NCBI GenBank assembly: GCA_907164885.2
Contig: OU015496.1
Coordinates: 183,488,874-183,552,873 of the forward strand
Direction: 5' to 3'
DNA length: 64,000 bases
Source of the DNA: Dolomedes plantarius
Taxonomy: Eukaryota > Arthropoda > Arachnida > Araneae > Dolomedidae
Shown: positions 13,976-27,300 of the stretch, in pieces
Layout of the letters: every line of letters begins with the position of its first letter
Numbering within the stretch: position 1 is the stretch's first letter
Made by a program: the position numbers and the translations under genes
The notes under the pieces: generated by a model
What the model was told of the DNA's origin: nothing
The model's input: the letters and a program-made list of their open reading frames with translations, nothing else
The model's database searches: none

Positions 13976-14398
13976 GTCTGCTGTGTGCTAACCCTATTGT
14001 ACTCGCTCACCTCATTGTTAACCTATGGAGAAAATTTGTCTACTATTTACGGCTGAATAAATGCTGATAATCCAATAAAAATGGTATTTTCACATAGCCT
14101 GAACTTTTTTGCACCTTTCAAGAGAATTCATTTCATAAATTTCGTCCACCAAAGGAATTTAGGAGCGTTTAAAACTCACTATACCAGATTTTCCCCCCGA
14201 ATAATGTAAATTTTAAAATATTATTTGCATTTTTTAAAAAAATGCCCCAAGGTGTCAAGTTTATTTCTCTATCTCGGAGTACAATTTAAAAAAGAATATT
14301 TTTCAATCCAAGTCGGCAATCCTTGGCACAATCAGCCCATTTTTTCCACAGGTTAACATTGAGTTGATCGAATCCAATAGGGTTAGTACACAGAAACC
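13976..14398. mobile_element. TTAA-flanked MITE family F1, copy 1
   Basis: Inverted ends of about 55 bp beginning GTCTGCTGTGTGCTAACCC (left) and containing ggttaacattga and atagggttagtacacag (right). They are flanked by TTAA at 13972-13975 and 14399-14402. Related copies at 42455, 48580 and 50469 have ends GGCTGCTGTGTACTAACCC. A TTAA target points to the piggyBac superfamily. No transposase. Confidence 0.8.
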
Positions 14399-14402
14399 TT
14401 AA

Positions 14403-14989
14403 TTATTTCAAATTTTATGCTAATATAAGTATTTATAAATGTTAATTGCTATTCTATAAAAGCAATGGTACGAGTTAAGGAATATTAATGTTGTATGAAT
14501 CTTTGAAAGAGAAACTGCAGTAAATCATAATATCTGATAATGATTTGTGATAATGTTTACTTTTATGTATATTTTATCACACGTGCTTCATATTTATAAG
14601 AAAACATAATTTTTTTCTTTATTAATTATTTTATAAACCTAACTTGCTTTCAATGTAATTAATGTACTAACATAAGTTAGTTCAGTATAATTATTTTATA
14701 AATATAAGTTACTTTATATGTAATTTATTTATAAAAATACCTTTTAATGAATATCTGTCAGGTTACTGACATTTTACCGTATGAACTACCCAATTGATAA
14801 TAGAAGATTTCATTTTAAGATTCCATTCCTCCGACATTCCCCCTCTTTTTTTTAAAATATCAACGCTATAGGATGCTGACTACAATTTTTTCCCTTTATT
14901 TATTTAATATAACTGACAAAGCTGAATTTTTCTCTTAAAATCTTTTTTTAACCTTATTATTTCTTCATTTCATGCTTGTTTTTTTCCAG
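14403..14989. other. AT-rich intron upstream of exon A
   Basis: Very AT-rich sequence ending in the polypyrimidine tract of the first resolved ATP8B acceptor. No upstream coding exon is visible. Confidence 0.5.
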
Positions 14990-15103
14990 AATAATTTCAT
15001 CAAAACATCCAAGTACAGTTTGGCTACGTTTGTGCCTCAAAATTTGTTCGAACAATTCCAGCGATTGGCCAATTTCTATTTCCTCTGTTTACTCGTTTTA
15101 CAG
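14990..15103 (+). CDS. ATP8B: P4-ATPase exon A (TM1 region)
   Basis: Residues 1-38 of the partial protein. It opens with [10 protein letters not shown] and contains [15 protein letters not shown], the family signature leading into TM1. The acceptor is ttttttccag and the donor gtgagt, phase 0 at both ends. It cannot be the first exon because homologues have about 35 more N-terminal residues and there is no suitable in-frame ATG; the ATG at 14972 lies in the polypyrimidine tract of the acceptor. Confidence 0.95.
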
Positions 15104-15338
15104 GTGAGTTCTTTCCAGCTTTTGAGACCAACACTGAATGACTGTTTCAGTGTTTTGCTACAGCATTATCATTTGCTAATATTGCTTTAAATAATTCGTT
15201 TTTTTTATTCATATCATTATACTCTTTTGGAATGCTTGAAGAATTATAAAAAAAAAATTAAAGTTGTTAAAGATGTTGCAAATTGCAAAAATAATTGAGA
15301 AAGTTTTTGTCATTAACGCTCTTTTATGTTGTATATAA

Positions 15339-15384
<46 letters not shown>

Positions 15385-18300
15385 TGCATAAGTGATGCTT
15401 CGCATTTACCAATACATCAATCTTATTTTGCAGCTGATACCCCAAATATCTTCACTCACTCCAGTGACGACAGCAGTGCCTCTAGCAGTGGTATTAACAG
15501 TAACTGCACTAAAAGATGCCATCGACGACATAGTAATTATATGATAAAATTCCATTGTAGAAATGTTTTTGACATGCTTTATAAATTACAAGAATTTCGT
15601 GTGTTTGTAAGAATTTTAATTCTGTTGTAACTTGTCTGAACAACGAATGCTGAAGTATATAGATAACTGAAGTATATAGATATTTGTTAGGCCGTCCGCA
15701 CACGGAGCGACTCAAAGGAAACTCAACTGGTTAGCGACTGAAATCGCTTATCGGTTGCAAACTCGTTAGTGATGCGGCTCCGCACACGGGCCGACTCAAA
15801 AGTGATTCAAATCAATAGTTTGCGACCTGTCATGGAAGGAAGAACATCATTATTCAAGGCATTATTTTTAGTTAAATTATTATCAGAAATTAATTTATTT
15901 TGAAAAATTGTCACAATAGATTGTCTTTGATCAATCGTTTAAAAATGGACTGTATATATGGGCGCACATATTCCATACAACAAAAAACGTTAGAATTTCA
16001 TTTCATCGCTAGGCATAAGTCACGTGACTCGTGTACGTCATTTGGCAGCTTGCCAAAAGAGCGGCTGTAACATAGATTGTGTAATAACACGCACAACGCA
16101 AGAGAAACTGGCGACTGAATTTGCTAGCGACTCGGCACGTTGAGTTGCCTGCGACTGATTACAAACGCGTTGCTGACGGGTTTGTAACCAGTTGCGCCGT
16201 GTGCGTGGCTCCATTCAATTACATAGGTTACGACTCATCACGGACTGGTTTGTGATTGGAGTCGGTTATCAGTTTCTTTTGAGTTGCTCCGTGTGCGGAC
16301 GGCCTTAAGGTTACAGTTTGATGTTTTGTTATTTGGAACGGGTTTATAATTTGATGTAAAGTATTCATCATAATTTGGGGAAGTTTTTATTGAAAATTTT
16401 TAAGATTTCAATGAAAAGTCTAAAGAATTTGACTTTTGGAGTAGGTTTCCTTTTTCCATTTATGTAAAGAGTATTATTAACCTTATTTCCGCCATAACGA
16501 AGTTAAATCGGTGCATCAGTTGACCTCCTATATCTTCAATTCCAACGTCAAATTATGGGGAATTTTTCTCTTGGGAATTTTTTTATCACAAATTAGAAAA
16601 TGTGTATTTGTTGAATTCTGTATTTTGCATATAAAGGTAAGAATTTCAATGAAGAGCGCACAATGTCTAAAATATTGATACTTTCCGTTATTAATTTTTT
16701 ACAAGGCTTTGAATAACAGATGCATATTACTGCAAAATAGACACTCAAACAACAAGCGATTTCATATTTTTTTTGTACAAAACCATGGGCGAAATTTAGA
16801 AAAAAATTGAAGATATGCATTTGATAATCTGCGATTATCAAATGCATACGTATTACCGAGAGAAGAGTTCCCTACTGCTCAGGGTGGGATCATCGCATAG
16901 ACAAATGAGACAAACGTCTAGGGCCCGGTCAAACTGTCTATTTTGAAAAGATTTGTAAATAAGATAGTTTACTTTTCTGTTGGACAACTGTATATAATAA
17001 ATCTATAAATGAGAGGTAGGTCCTTTACCATTATTGGTTGAGAGGTAGGTCATTTACCATTCCCCTAATAGTTGCCGTGTTCTGTGTATGGATCTGTCAT
17101 GTAACGCTTCCGGAGAGACCGCTTCATAAATATATCGGCCTATGGCATCCATTTTGTTTTATGAGTTAGGCTTAACAAGTTAAAAGTTAAGTTCAAAAAG
17201 ATTATTTGCTATCTAAACCCAAATAATTTTAATTAAAACAACGTAATATCGACACAAATCAACTTTATTTCGATTTTTAGACCGCTGTAATACAAGTATT
17301 AATTTTATATACTCAGAACTTGAAAACGTAAACACGAGTGAGTCATTCATTCACCGTGATTCATTCATCGTCGTTAATTTAAGAAAAATTGAATCAGAGA
17401 ATCTTCTTCACAGTAAAACAGTTTTTCATTATATTATTATTTTAATATATATATATTTATATTTTAACCATATAATATATATATTTTAACCAGATATTAC
17501 AATAATGTCAAATTAAGTATTTTCGGAAAGTTGCAAACTCGACGCATGCGTAGTTATATGTTCAAATCTGTACGGTACAAATGAATATTTCTAAATTGCC
17601 AACAGACGTGGCTTTCATGTGCTCACATGTGGCTTTCATGTGATTTTTCGTAAAGCATTCTATTCGATGATAGAGTTTTAATTTCTGTCTAATATTTACT
17701 TTTAATAGTAATTTTATATCGGTTTGTATTCTATTCGATTTCTTATTTAAATGGCATGACGTAACATATCGGCCAGCTTTTTATTTAAAAAAAATTTCGT
17801 AATGTCTGAATGATTATATTTGGATGTAAATTTCAAGCTAAGTAACTGAATTTAACATTTTAATTGTGTTTAATTGAATATTTATTTGCTTAAAATTGTT
17901 CTTTTGTTCATACCGATTTTTCGTAAGATACAAATATAAAAACGACCCAACCTTTCGGTTATGCGTTTAAAAAAAAAAAAAAAATTAAACTTAAGGGGGG
18001 GGGGGGGACTTGGCTAACTGTGTAATATACAACGAAATAGAATAACTATGAAATCGGGTAATGAATAGCCATAAGGGCCATAACTATTTTTCTTACGGCT
18101 CTTCTACAATAATAATCATTATAAAACTTATTCTTATTCCAGATATCAATATTGGTAGGTAAGCCTCTGGGATTTTTCTTAAAGCATACTATTACGATGA
18201 TAGTGTTTTTAATTTCTGTTTATTATTGTATTTTTGCACGTGAGTAATTTGTATGATTTTTTTCTGATTTTCTTTAGTTTGTATATTTTATTTTTGCTTA

Positions 18301-21300
18301 ATATATTTATACATAGCATATTTATACATGTATATAGCGTAATACATGAATATATAATATATTTATATAAAATTCAAATAGATTGAATTAGATTGTTAAA
18401 TTTGAATTTATTCTTATTTATTGAAATAGACTGCAAAAATTTTTTGCAAGTGAGTAATTTGTATGTTTTTTAATCTGATTTTCTTTAGTTTAAATAGTTT
18501 ATTTTTGCTTAATATATTTATACATAGCATATTTATAGCATATTATTTAGATTGTATGCATAGCACATTAGTTAGATTGTGCAAGTCGGATTGAAAAATC
18601 AGCGGTGAGCATGCTTTTTTTTCCAAGAAGAAAGACTTTTTTTTTTAATTATAAACTCGGATTATAACATCTCGGATTATTACAACATTTTTAATTATAA
18701 CATCGGATTGAAAAACAGCTAATATTCTGTAAACATTTCTAATATTTTAACAAGGTTATGAACCTTTTTCTTTATTGGAACTGTTCAATTATTTACCGTC
18801 AAGTTTTGACGGGTACTATCTAGTTATAATAATTTTATAATTTTGATTTTTTGAGCTTGTTAAATTATAAATTTTAATATATTTTAGAGAAAAGGAATTA
18901 TCATCACGCCTTGAGTTCTGAAACACACACACAGTTTTTCACATTATTTAGTTTTGTTTCATTTATTGTTTCATATTTTTTGTGTGCTCTATTTCTTGTG
19001 GGAGAGGGAGGGGGCCCGGTAAGAAGAAAATGTCTAGGGCCCCAAAGTGGGTTAATCTGGCCCTATTACTTCTTAATTGCTAAACTGACGGAGTTAGAAA
19101 CATAGGTTCTAACTGACGAAGTTAGAAACGTGCATAAAGGTAATGCCCGTTTTTTGCATATGACGGCGGACGCTTGAATAAAAAGTGCGCAGTTTTTAAA
19201 TTTTTTAAATTTTCAGTTGCTAATTTTTAAGAAATTAAATTGTTGATGACTATCACTACAAAATTAAGATTGCTTTTTTAAAAACACAATTTTTTTAAAG
19301 GAAAAATATTTACATTGGAATGTTGGCGCCACCAACACGCCACCTGTCTCCTTCCGCTGACTGTAACCACGTTTTGTAGAGTGCTTCTTCGGCCGTCATA
19401 GGGCTCGCATCGCAATTGAGCAACTCCGCATTTTTCTAATAAATTTGTTGTGTTATTAAAAGCTACAGTCCGCTGAGTAATTAATTACATAAAATTCGCA
19501 CTGGGCCGGTAGACTAACATTGCATTTAAAAGAATATCTTCTCATATTCAAAGAAGAGATTTCAAGCTAAGCGTTTGCTAATCACTAATCAACAAAAGAC
19601 AAATTTCTGTGAGAAAAATTCCTCGTAAATGATGCTAGGCTGTAATGAATCCTAATACCTTTTAGCTTCCGTACAGCTTAACACTGGGATTGAAGATTTT
19701 CGATGTCAGCTTTCGTATTGCCTTATGCCTGCATAGTTTTCACAGATTTATTACCACCTAAACGGTGATACCAATCTCAGCTTCCCTTTCTCTCTTGCAG
19801 CAACGTCACAGAAGCGACAGCCAAGTCAACAACCGCTCGTCTTTTGTCCTCCGCGGTGGACAATGCGTGGAGGAGAGATGGTACAAGGTCCAGGTCGGGG
19901 ACATTATACGTATGGAAAATGATCAGTTCGTAGCTGTGAGTCGCACCTTTGCCTTTTAATAAGCCATTCATTTGTTCAAGTGATAGACATTATTTAACTG
20001 TACTGGGTATCTGTGAAACCGCATTTCTTGTTTTTAGTTATCAATAGAATGCATTTATTTTCCAACGTCCTGAGGTACTTTGTCCCGTAGACATTGATTG
20101 AACCATCCACACTGAGAATCCGTTGGCTACTTTATTATGGTAACACCATATAGGTGAGCCAACAATACTTCGTATAAGGGAAAAGCACAGGAAAGCCCAT
20201 GCGTTATACGGGATTCGAATCCGAGCCTATTTTACGGAAGCTCGAGGCGTTAGCCTTTATACGATGAGGGCAGCATCTTAAGAATTTATACTTCTGAAGT
20301 CAATAGGGAAAATATAAAGCATCTTTACATGTGAATCTAAAACGAAAGCTAATATTAAAAACTGTTAAAAAAATTAAACATGATCTGTTCGAGTTATTTT
20401 AAAGAAAAGTGAGACAAAGTAGCATCGCTAAAAAAAATAATAAAAAAATGCTAAAAGTAGACATCTAAACTCTTGAAATATGAATGAGACTCAAAAAGAC
20501 CACTTTAAAATGGGTAGGGAACCAGTTTTCTAGTTCGAGTTATTTAAATGTAACAGACTGATATAAACGATGATAGCTCATTTCTCAACCAGGAAACTTG
20601 ATGTCCTAGTTTGGCCAGGAAAATTTTGTTTTAATTTATAAACGATCTTTTAATGTATACTGAAATTCGAAATGTGAAACTAATGAGGGATAACGTAAGG
20701 TCCATGTGGTTAGAAACCGTATAATCACATCAACCTTTTAGCATGTAATTGATGCAAATAGGTTTTTTCTATGGTTTACATGAAAATAAACTTATTTTCT
20801 TACTAGGTTATTCTTAATTGGATGAATTTGTGTTGTAAAACTAAACGATCTCTGATATAATCAATACAAATCGGACATACCACAGTTTCAGATTTCAGCT
20901 TTTACAGTATCTGGAAATAATCAGGGTCAATTTGATCCATTTATTCCTGGAACCTTGATTGTTTCAAAATAATGACATTAATAACAAATGTAGAAGTTCG
21001 ACTGGCCAAACTGTTTGTTACAAACCAGGGATCTCCCAACCAAGCCCCGTGGGCTAACACCGGCCCACGGTAGCCGGCCGGACATGCCCGGTATCCGAGC
21101 CGTCATAGTTTATTTTAATTACATGGTAAAATTTACAATGTATGATTACAAGTAAATTATACAAAATAATAATCGGATGTTTTAATTTAACGACCAACTA
21201 AGAAACACAATAACTGACATAATGAAATTGAACTTTTTAACTATAATTAATGTATGAGATTTATCCTAAAAACTTACAGTAAGTGATATACATAGGTAAT

Positions 21301-24300
21301 TTACATAATGAAACTAAACATTATGATTGTCATTAATGAGATTTATGTAGCTGTAACTTTCCACTGACAATTGTTTGCAGTTGTGAATCAAGTTTACTAT
21401 AGTGGAAATGTTTACTAGTCCCAAAACGAAAATTTGTGCGTGATTCAAAACTACAGTATGTTTGCATGATGAGCCAGCTAGCTAGGTCTTGGCCCTTGGG
21501 ACTTAGTGGAGGAGTCAGTGTGGCCCTTTGGCTAAAATGTTTGGAGACCCCCTGTTATAACCTATTGGAGAAGTAAAAGTAAATACAGTTGGCTCTCTGT
21601 TTAACGACTTTCAAGGGACCGTAAAAAATCGTCCTTAAACAGAATTTGTGAAAAAAACAACATTTCCCTTCCCACTTTACAAGCTTAGGACTTTCAATAT
21701 ATTTCTTAATATAATGGCGTGTTTAAAAATGTTATTTATATTATCATTATTATTTTATTCACAAAAAGTTATTTTAAATTACGTACATTGAAAAAAGAGT
21801 ACAAACAATACAATAAGTTAGGCTTTAAAAAAGTCAAAAAGTGTTCATTGCTTCATTTTTTGCCTTGTTTTCGCTATTCTCACTTTTCCAGCTTTTCTAA
21901 AATATTAAGTGTGTCATCTTCCATATTCTACGTAATATAGCGTTGGAGAACATCTAGAGCAGAAGTTGCATCTGTGTAAGACGATGGCAGTGTCTCGCTT
22001 CCCGTGTCAACTTCACCTTCTTCGTCTGACACTGTGTTTTCGTTTACTATAGCTTCATAAATATGTTCTACATTTCTATAATCTGTTGTTACAACAGATT
22101 CATCACAATTGTAGAAATCTTGAATTGAAACATCCTCATCTTCAACAAGACTTCTGCATTCTTCAGGGGTAATGTCATCTTCGTTGATTTCTACATCCGT
22201 ACTTTGCAGTTCCACTACAAGTTCTTTGAGAATTCCAGCAACGCGAAAACAGTTTTTTTATTGTGGATGAAGAAACTTCTGTCCATGCTGATGTTATCAT
22301 GTGCATTGCTTCCAAGATCGTAATTTTTCTAATTTTCATACTGTCAGTCGAATTGTTTATTAATTTCCAAATTAAAGACTTTTTGTAGTATGCTTTCACA
22401 CTGCGAATGATACCCAGGTCTAACGGCTGCAACTTGCTAGTGCAATTTGCTGGTAAGAAATGAATAGTCAAATTTGTAAGTCCAGGGATATTTGGAGTAT
22501 GTGCAGTGCAACGGTCGACTACAAGTAAAACTTTTCTATTTTCTTGATGCATTTTTGCATCAAATTTTCTAATCCAATCAATAAAAATTTATGATGTCAT
22601 CTACGCTTTATTGTTATTCCGGTACTCACAAGGTTTCCTGGGGATATTCACCCCAGGACCTTACACCTTGGTTGCTTTGATTTTCTTATAACTAGTGGTG
22701 GAAATTTCTTAGATCTATCCGAATTTGTGCACAGTAAAACAGTCAATCGTTCCTTACTGTGTTTTCCCCCAAAGCACTTTTCTCCCATATATGTTAAAGT
22801 TTTATTTGACACCATATTGTAGAATAGGCCCGTCTCTTCTGCATTGAATATGTTCTTCTCATCATATCCATCTAATATACACTTCAGCACTATTTTCCAT
22901 TCTTCCACTATTTTTTCATCTTCGGAGCCACTTTCGCCAGATATGCTTATAAATGCAAGCCTATATCTTTCTTTGAACTTTGCTAGCCAACCATCCAAAG
23001 CCTGAAAATTTTGCATTCCAAACTTTTCTGCCAGAACAATAGCATTTTCTTTAAATATCATTCCGGAAATTGGAATGTTGATGATCTTACTTCATGAAAC
23101 CATTGCAGGACTGCCTTATCAAAGTCTTCTGATCCACCACATTGAATTTTCTGCCGTTTGGATTTGGATCCCAAACCAAATTTTTGTGCTGAATCAAAAA
23201 TTTTTCTCTTTGCTTGTTAAAAGGCCTTTGAGAGTAGACTCGGGTAGCTGAAATTGTCTTGCGAATTGGACTTTTGTTATTCCAACACTTTCTTCCCAGT
23301 CTTCAGTAATCTTCACCTTTTCGTGTAGCGTAAGGTGCTTTCGCGTTGATGTCATTTTGCTCTGCTCACCTCGTATTCGTACTGGAATGAGCTCCTACAC
23401 ACAACCATGAATTCTCTAAACATGAATACCTGCTTTCCGGAAGGAGTGAGAGAGGGCTGCTATTGGACAGTTCGTATGTCACATGACAACAGATGGTAGG
23501 GACAATAGAGTGATTCAGCTCCCGCCCTCCAAGAGCTCCATTAAAGAATATTCGATCTTCCGAGAAACAGTAATTGCCCCCCCCCCCCGTTTTTCCCACT
23601 GCAACAAGTCTATGATTGCAACATTGCAAACATCAAGGAAATTCCGTCACAGTTATTGACACGAAACTTGTTTTCCTCCACTGAAGGTTCCCCTCCTGCA
23701 GATAAAATGTTGAAGAAAAAGTTTATCATGTAAAAAAATTCGTCGTTAAACAGAAACAACGTCGGCCTTAAATAGAACTTTTTTACATCGGAGGGTCCGG
23801 GACTGGGAAATATCGTCTTTAAATAGAGATCGTCGTTAAGTAGAGCGTCGTTAAACAGAGAGCCAACTGTACTAAATATTATCCATATCAAGTACGAAGA
23901 AATATCCTCGCTGAACTTAAAAAATGTCTTTCGCCACCGTCACATGAGTTGAAAATGCCTGGTGTGTATTTTACCAAGTGAATGAATGACATGTATAGTT
24001 GGAAATGTATTTGTTTCTGACGGCTCTTTTCGCAGGCAGATCTAATCTTGCTGTCCACGAGTGAACCGAACGGACTCTGTTACATCGAGACGGCTGAACT
24101 GGACGGGTGAGTTTGAGATAGTAATCTTGTCATTTTTCTTTTCTTTCAATGATCTTGGTCCCGTAGGTATCTTTTGACATCAAGCTTACAATCTAATATT
24201 CCAGTTCCAAACATTCATAGCTTATTGGGAAAATGTAAGCTGATAAAAAAAAAAATGAAACTGGAGGAAAACGGAACTCATGATAGCTATAAAATAGTTA

Positions 24301-27300
24301 TTCTAATAAATTCAGGGGCCGCAAAAAGCTCTTAGGAGAAGCCCCCCCCCCCCCCAACTTAACTTGAAATAAATTAAAACGTTAATAGAAGTTCAGTTAA
24401 AATCGGAAAATTGTAGAAAACTTTTCAGAAAGTTCGTTTTCTCCTGCTTTTTCAAACTGTGAAACTGAAGATTCCAATTATGTCTTTAGCCTTAACATAG
24501 TTTTTAACAATGATATGATCCATAACAAAAATTTGATGCTATATATTTCTTCTCATTTTGTTTATATTATATTTATTTTTCTCATTGTGTAACTTTTGAA
24601 TACTACCCAAATATCAATTCTACTGTTATTCAATTTTAAAAAAAGTCATAATATTTCAAATTTTAAGGACCATCCAGCAGTCAATGCGCTGAGGAGGGCC
24701 CTAAATGAATTAAATTCATGCCCCCCCCACCCCCACCCCCAAAAAATTTGCAAGCATGCTACGCCTATGCTCTTCGACGATTATAAATTTTTATTTAGAT
24801 ATTGTCAAAAAAGGTGGTAAGAATTAAAAGTGAATTAGTTTATTGTAGTTAAGATTCTTAGTTACTGAAAATTATTTCTAATTGTAAAAGATATTATTTC
24901 TACTATAACACCGGACTTTGTTACTCGGACTGCGAGCTAGATAATCACAAAGTTCATTAACAAAACCGGTTTCCTTTCTTGTTAAATTACACAGCATTTT
25001 TTTTTCTGTTTAAATCACTTCTCGGATTATCATTCTTACGCCGTCAGTAAAAATTAACTGCTTCAACCAAGCACACTAGTAAAATCTTATGTACAAAAAT
25101 TCTGAAATTTATGAGATCTTCTTGAGAGATTTTTAGAAATGTAATATTCAATTCTCTATTGATCCTCATATCCTCCTCATTTCAATTTTATTTAATTAAT
25201 TTCTGTAAAGAATCCCTAATAAACTCTGCTAATGATCACAGCTTGAAATGTCCCATGAGAGTCAGTTCTTGCGAAGTCTGTGCGTAGGTTTAGATGTTAC
25301 CTTCAAAATGTTGACGAATTTTGAACTGCTCTCCCTAGCTTCGTTAAGGGGATGGTGGACTTTCAAATTACCAAAAATCGAAAAAAAATTGGAATTTTTT
25401 CTGGGGTGTATAAATATTTTAAAAATATGTAAGTATTGGAATAAAATGCTCTTAAAATATGTAATGAAAAGTAAAATGAAAACTTGTTGGCTTTAGAACA
25501 GTAAATATTAAAGGTAGGTGAAAAAACATCTTTAAAATGGCTTTTTCTCAAAATGAGTCATTTCCAGATTTGCAAGTCTTTTAAATGCTCCTTGCGTCAT
25601 AATTTTCGACGAAATTTTATAAAATTTATAATAAAGACTCCCATAATACATTAAAATAAAGTTATGTATCGATTTCAGGTTTTGACGTCATTCAGATTAT
25701 CAAAGTTTAACTTAAGTATAGAAAAGTACAAAAATTTCAAGAAAATTCAGAGTACAAGCTTAAAAATATTTCCTAAAAATTAACTATTCGACGAAAGCAT
25801 TAAGTAATACATAACTCTGTTCAAAATGTATTTATAAGCACTATAAATGCAAAGTTTAGGGGAGGAGTTAAAAATCGGATAGCATAGAGAATTTAAAAAA
25901 TAAAAATTTCAATTTTTAAAACATAATTTTTAAAAAATATTTATAAAATTTCATAAGGTGTTTGATATAGTTATACTTTAATGAATATACACTGAAGTGC
26001 CACTGAATTAGGGATAGCAAAGCCTATGCAAATTGTGTAGCGCTGCGCATCATGTATGTGCAAGTGAGGGCGCTGTGGTAACTGCATATATAGCGCGTAC
26101 TGTGGTTGTTCTGAATTAGTTGTTGGAATTGCCAGTATGGGTAAACTGCCTGATTTAGACGCCTTCGATCGCGGACAAATCGTAGGTGCGCGACGCGTGG
26201 GCCATTCAATTTCTGAAATCGTCAGACAGCTAGGATTTTCAAGGTCGACAGTATCAAGAGTATACCAAGAATACATGGATGGTGGAAAAAAACTAGCGAT
26301 CGGGCAAACTGCAAAGGACAATTAGCCTTGACAGTGCGTGGTGAGAGACGGATCAGGTGTATTGTACATAGCGAGCGAAGCCAAACATTAGCTCAAATTA
26401 CCACCCAGTTTAATGACGGTGCCGGTCGTACAGTCAGTAAACGGACTGTGCAACCCTCGCTTCACCGTATGGATTTCGGGAGCCGTCGACCTACGAGAGT
26501 ACCATTGCTCTATACTCGCCATAGGGCTGCACGTCTTGCCTGGGCAAGAGAGCACAGAGACTGGAGTGTGGAGGACTGGAAACAAGTATCATGGAGTGAT
26601 GAGTCTCGATTCCGACTACTTAACGCCGACGGGAGGCTGAGAATATGGCGCCAGGCTCATGAAGCCATGGATCCTTCATGCCTGGCTGGAACTGTACAAG
26701 GGCATGGTGGCTCAATCATGGTCTGGGGTGTTTTTTCGTGGCACAGTTTGGGATCTTTGGTGCGTGTACCAACCTCTCTCAATGCAATTCGGTTCGTAGA
26801 GTTGCTGGGTGATCACCTCCATCCGTTTATGCTGTTCTGTTATCCACACGGTAATGGAGTTTCCAGCAAGACTACTGTACCTCTCACAAGTCCCGGTTGG
26901 CTACTGGCTGGTTGGATGAACATTCCTCTGACTTCTCTGTCATGAATTGGCCACCTGGAAGCCCAGACTTAAATCCTATTGAGCATCTTTGGGATGTTTT
27001 GGAACAAGGCGTGAAAGGCCATCACACAGCACCAAAGAACCTTACTGAATTATGGACAGCTTTAGCCAATATTTGGCAAGCCATTCCCGTGGAACGTTTC
27101 CAGAAACTTGTTGAATCTATGCCTCGTCGTGTGGCAGCCGTTATCAAGGCCAGAGGAGGCCCAACTCGTTACTAGGTAGGTATCCCTAATTCAGTGGCAA
27201 TTCAGTGTATATATATATTCAAAATTTCATATCTCTGAGGTAAAATTTTCAAAAATCGCTTTGTAATGTCCACCATCCCATTAAGGCTTTACTTCAAATG

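Larger units (their letters stand above)
25348..27280. mobile_element. TTAA-flanked MITE family F2, copy 1 (host of nested Tc1)
   Basis: Ends GGGGATGGTGGACTTTCA (left) and the complement of tgtccaccatcccat (right), flanked by TTAA at 25344-25347 and 27281-27284. After removing the nested 1.2-kb Tc1 element it is about 710 bp, close to copies at 43609 (665 bp) and 50652 (677 bp). No transposase of its own. Confidence 0.8.

Noticed and set aside
14972..15190. ATG at 14972 as a gene start
   Set aside because: The first six codons lie in the polypyrimidine tract and AG of a good acceptor, and homology starts exactly after cag at 14989. Homologues need a further N-terminal exon.
23366..23891. Minus-strand ORFs of 87 and 93 codons near the Tigger right end
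   Set aside because: They run through the element's terminal repeats and a C run, have no transposase motifs, and lie upstream of the transposase start.
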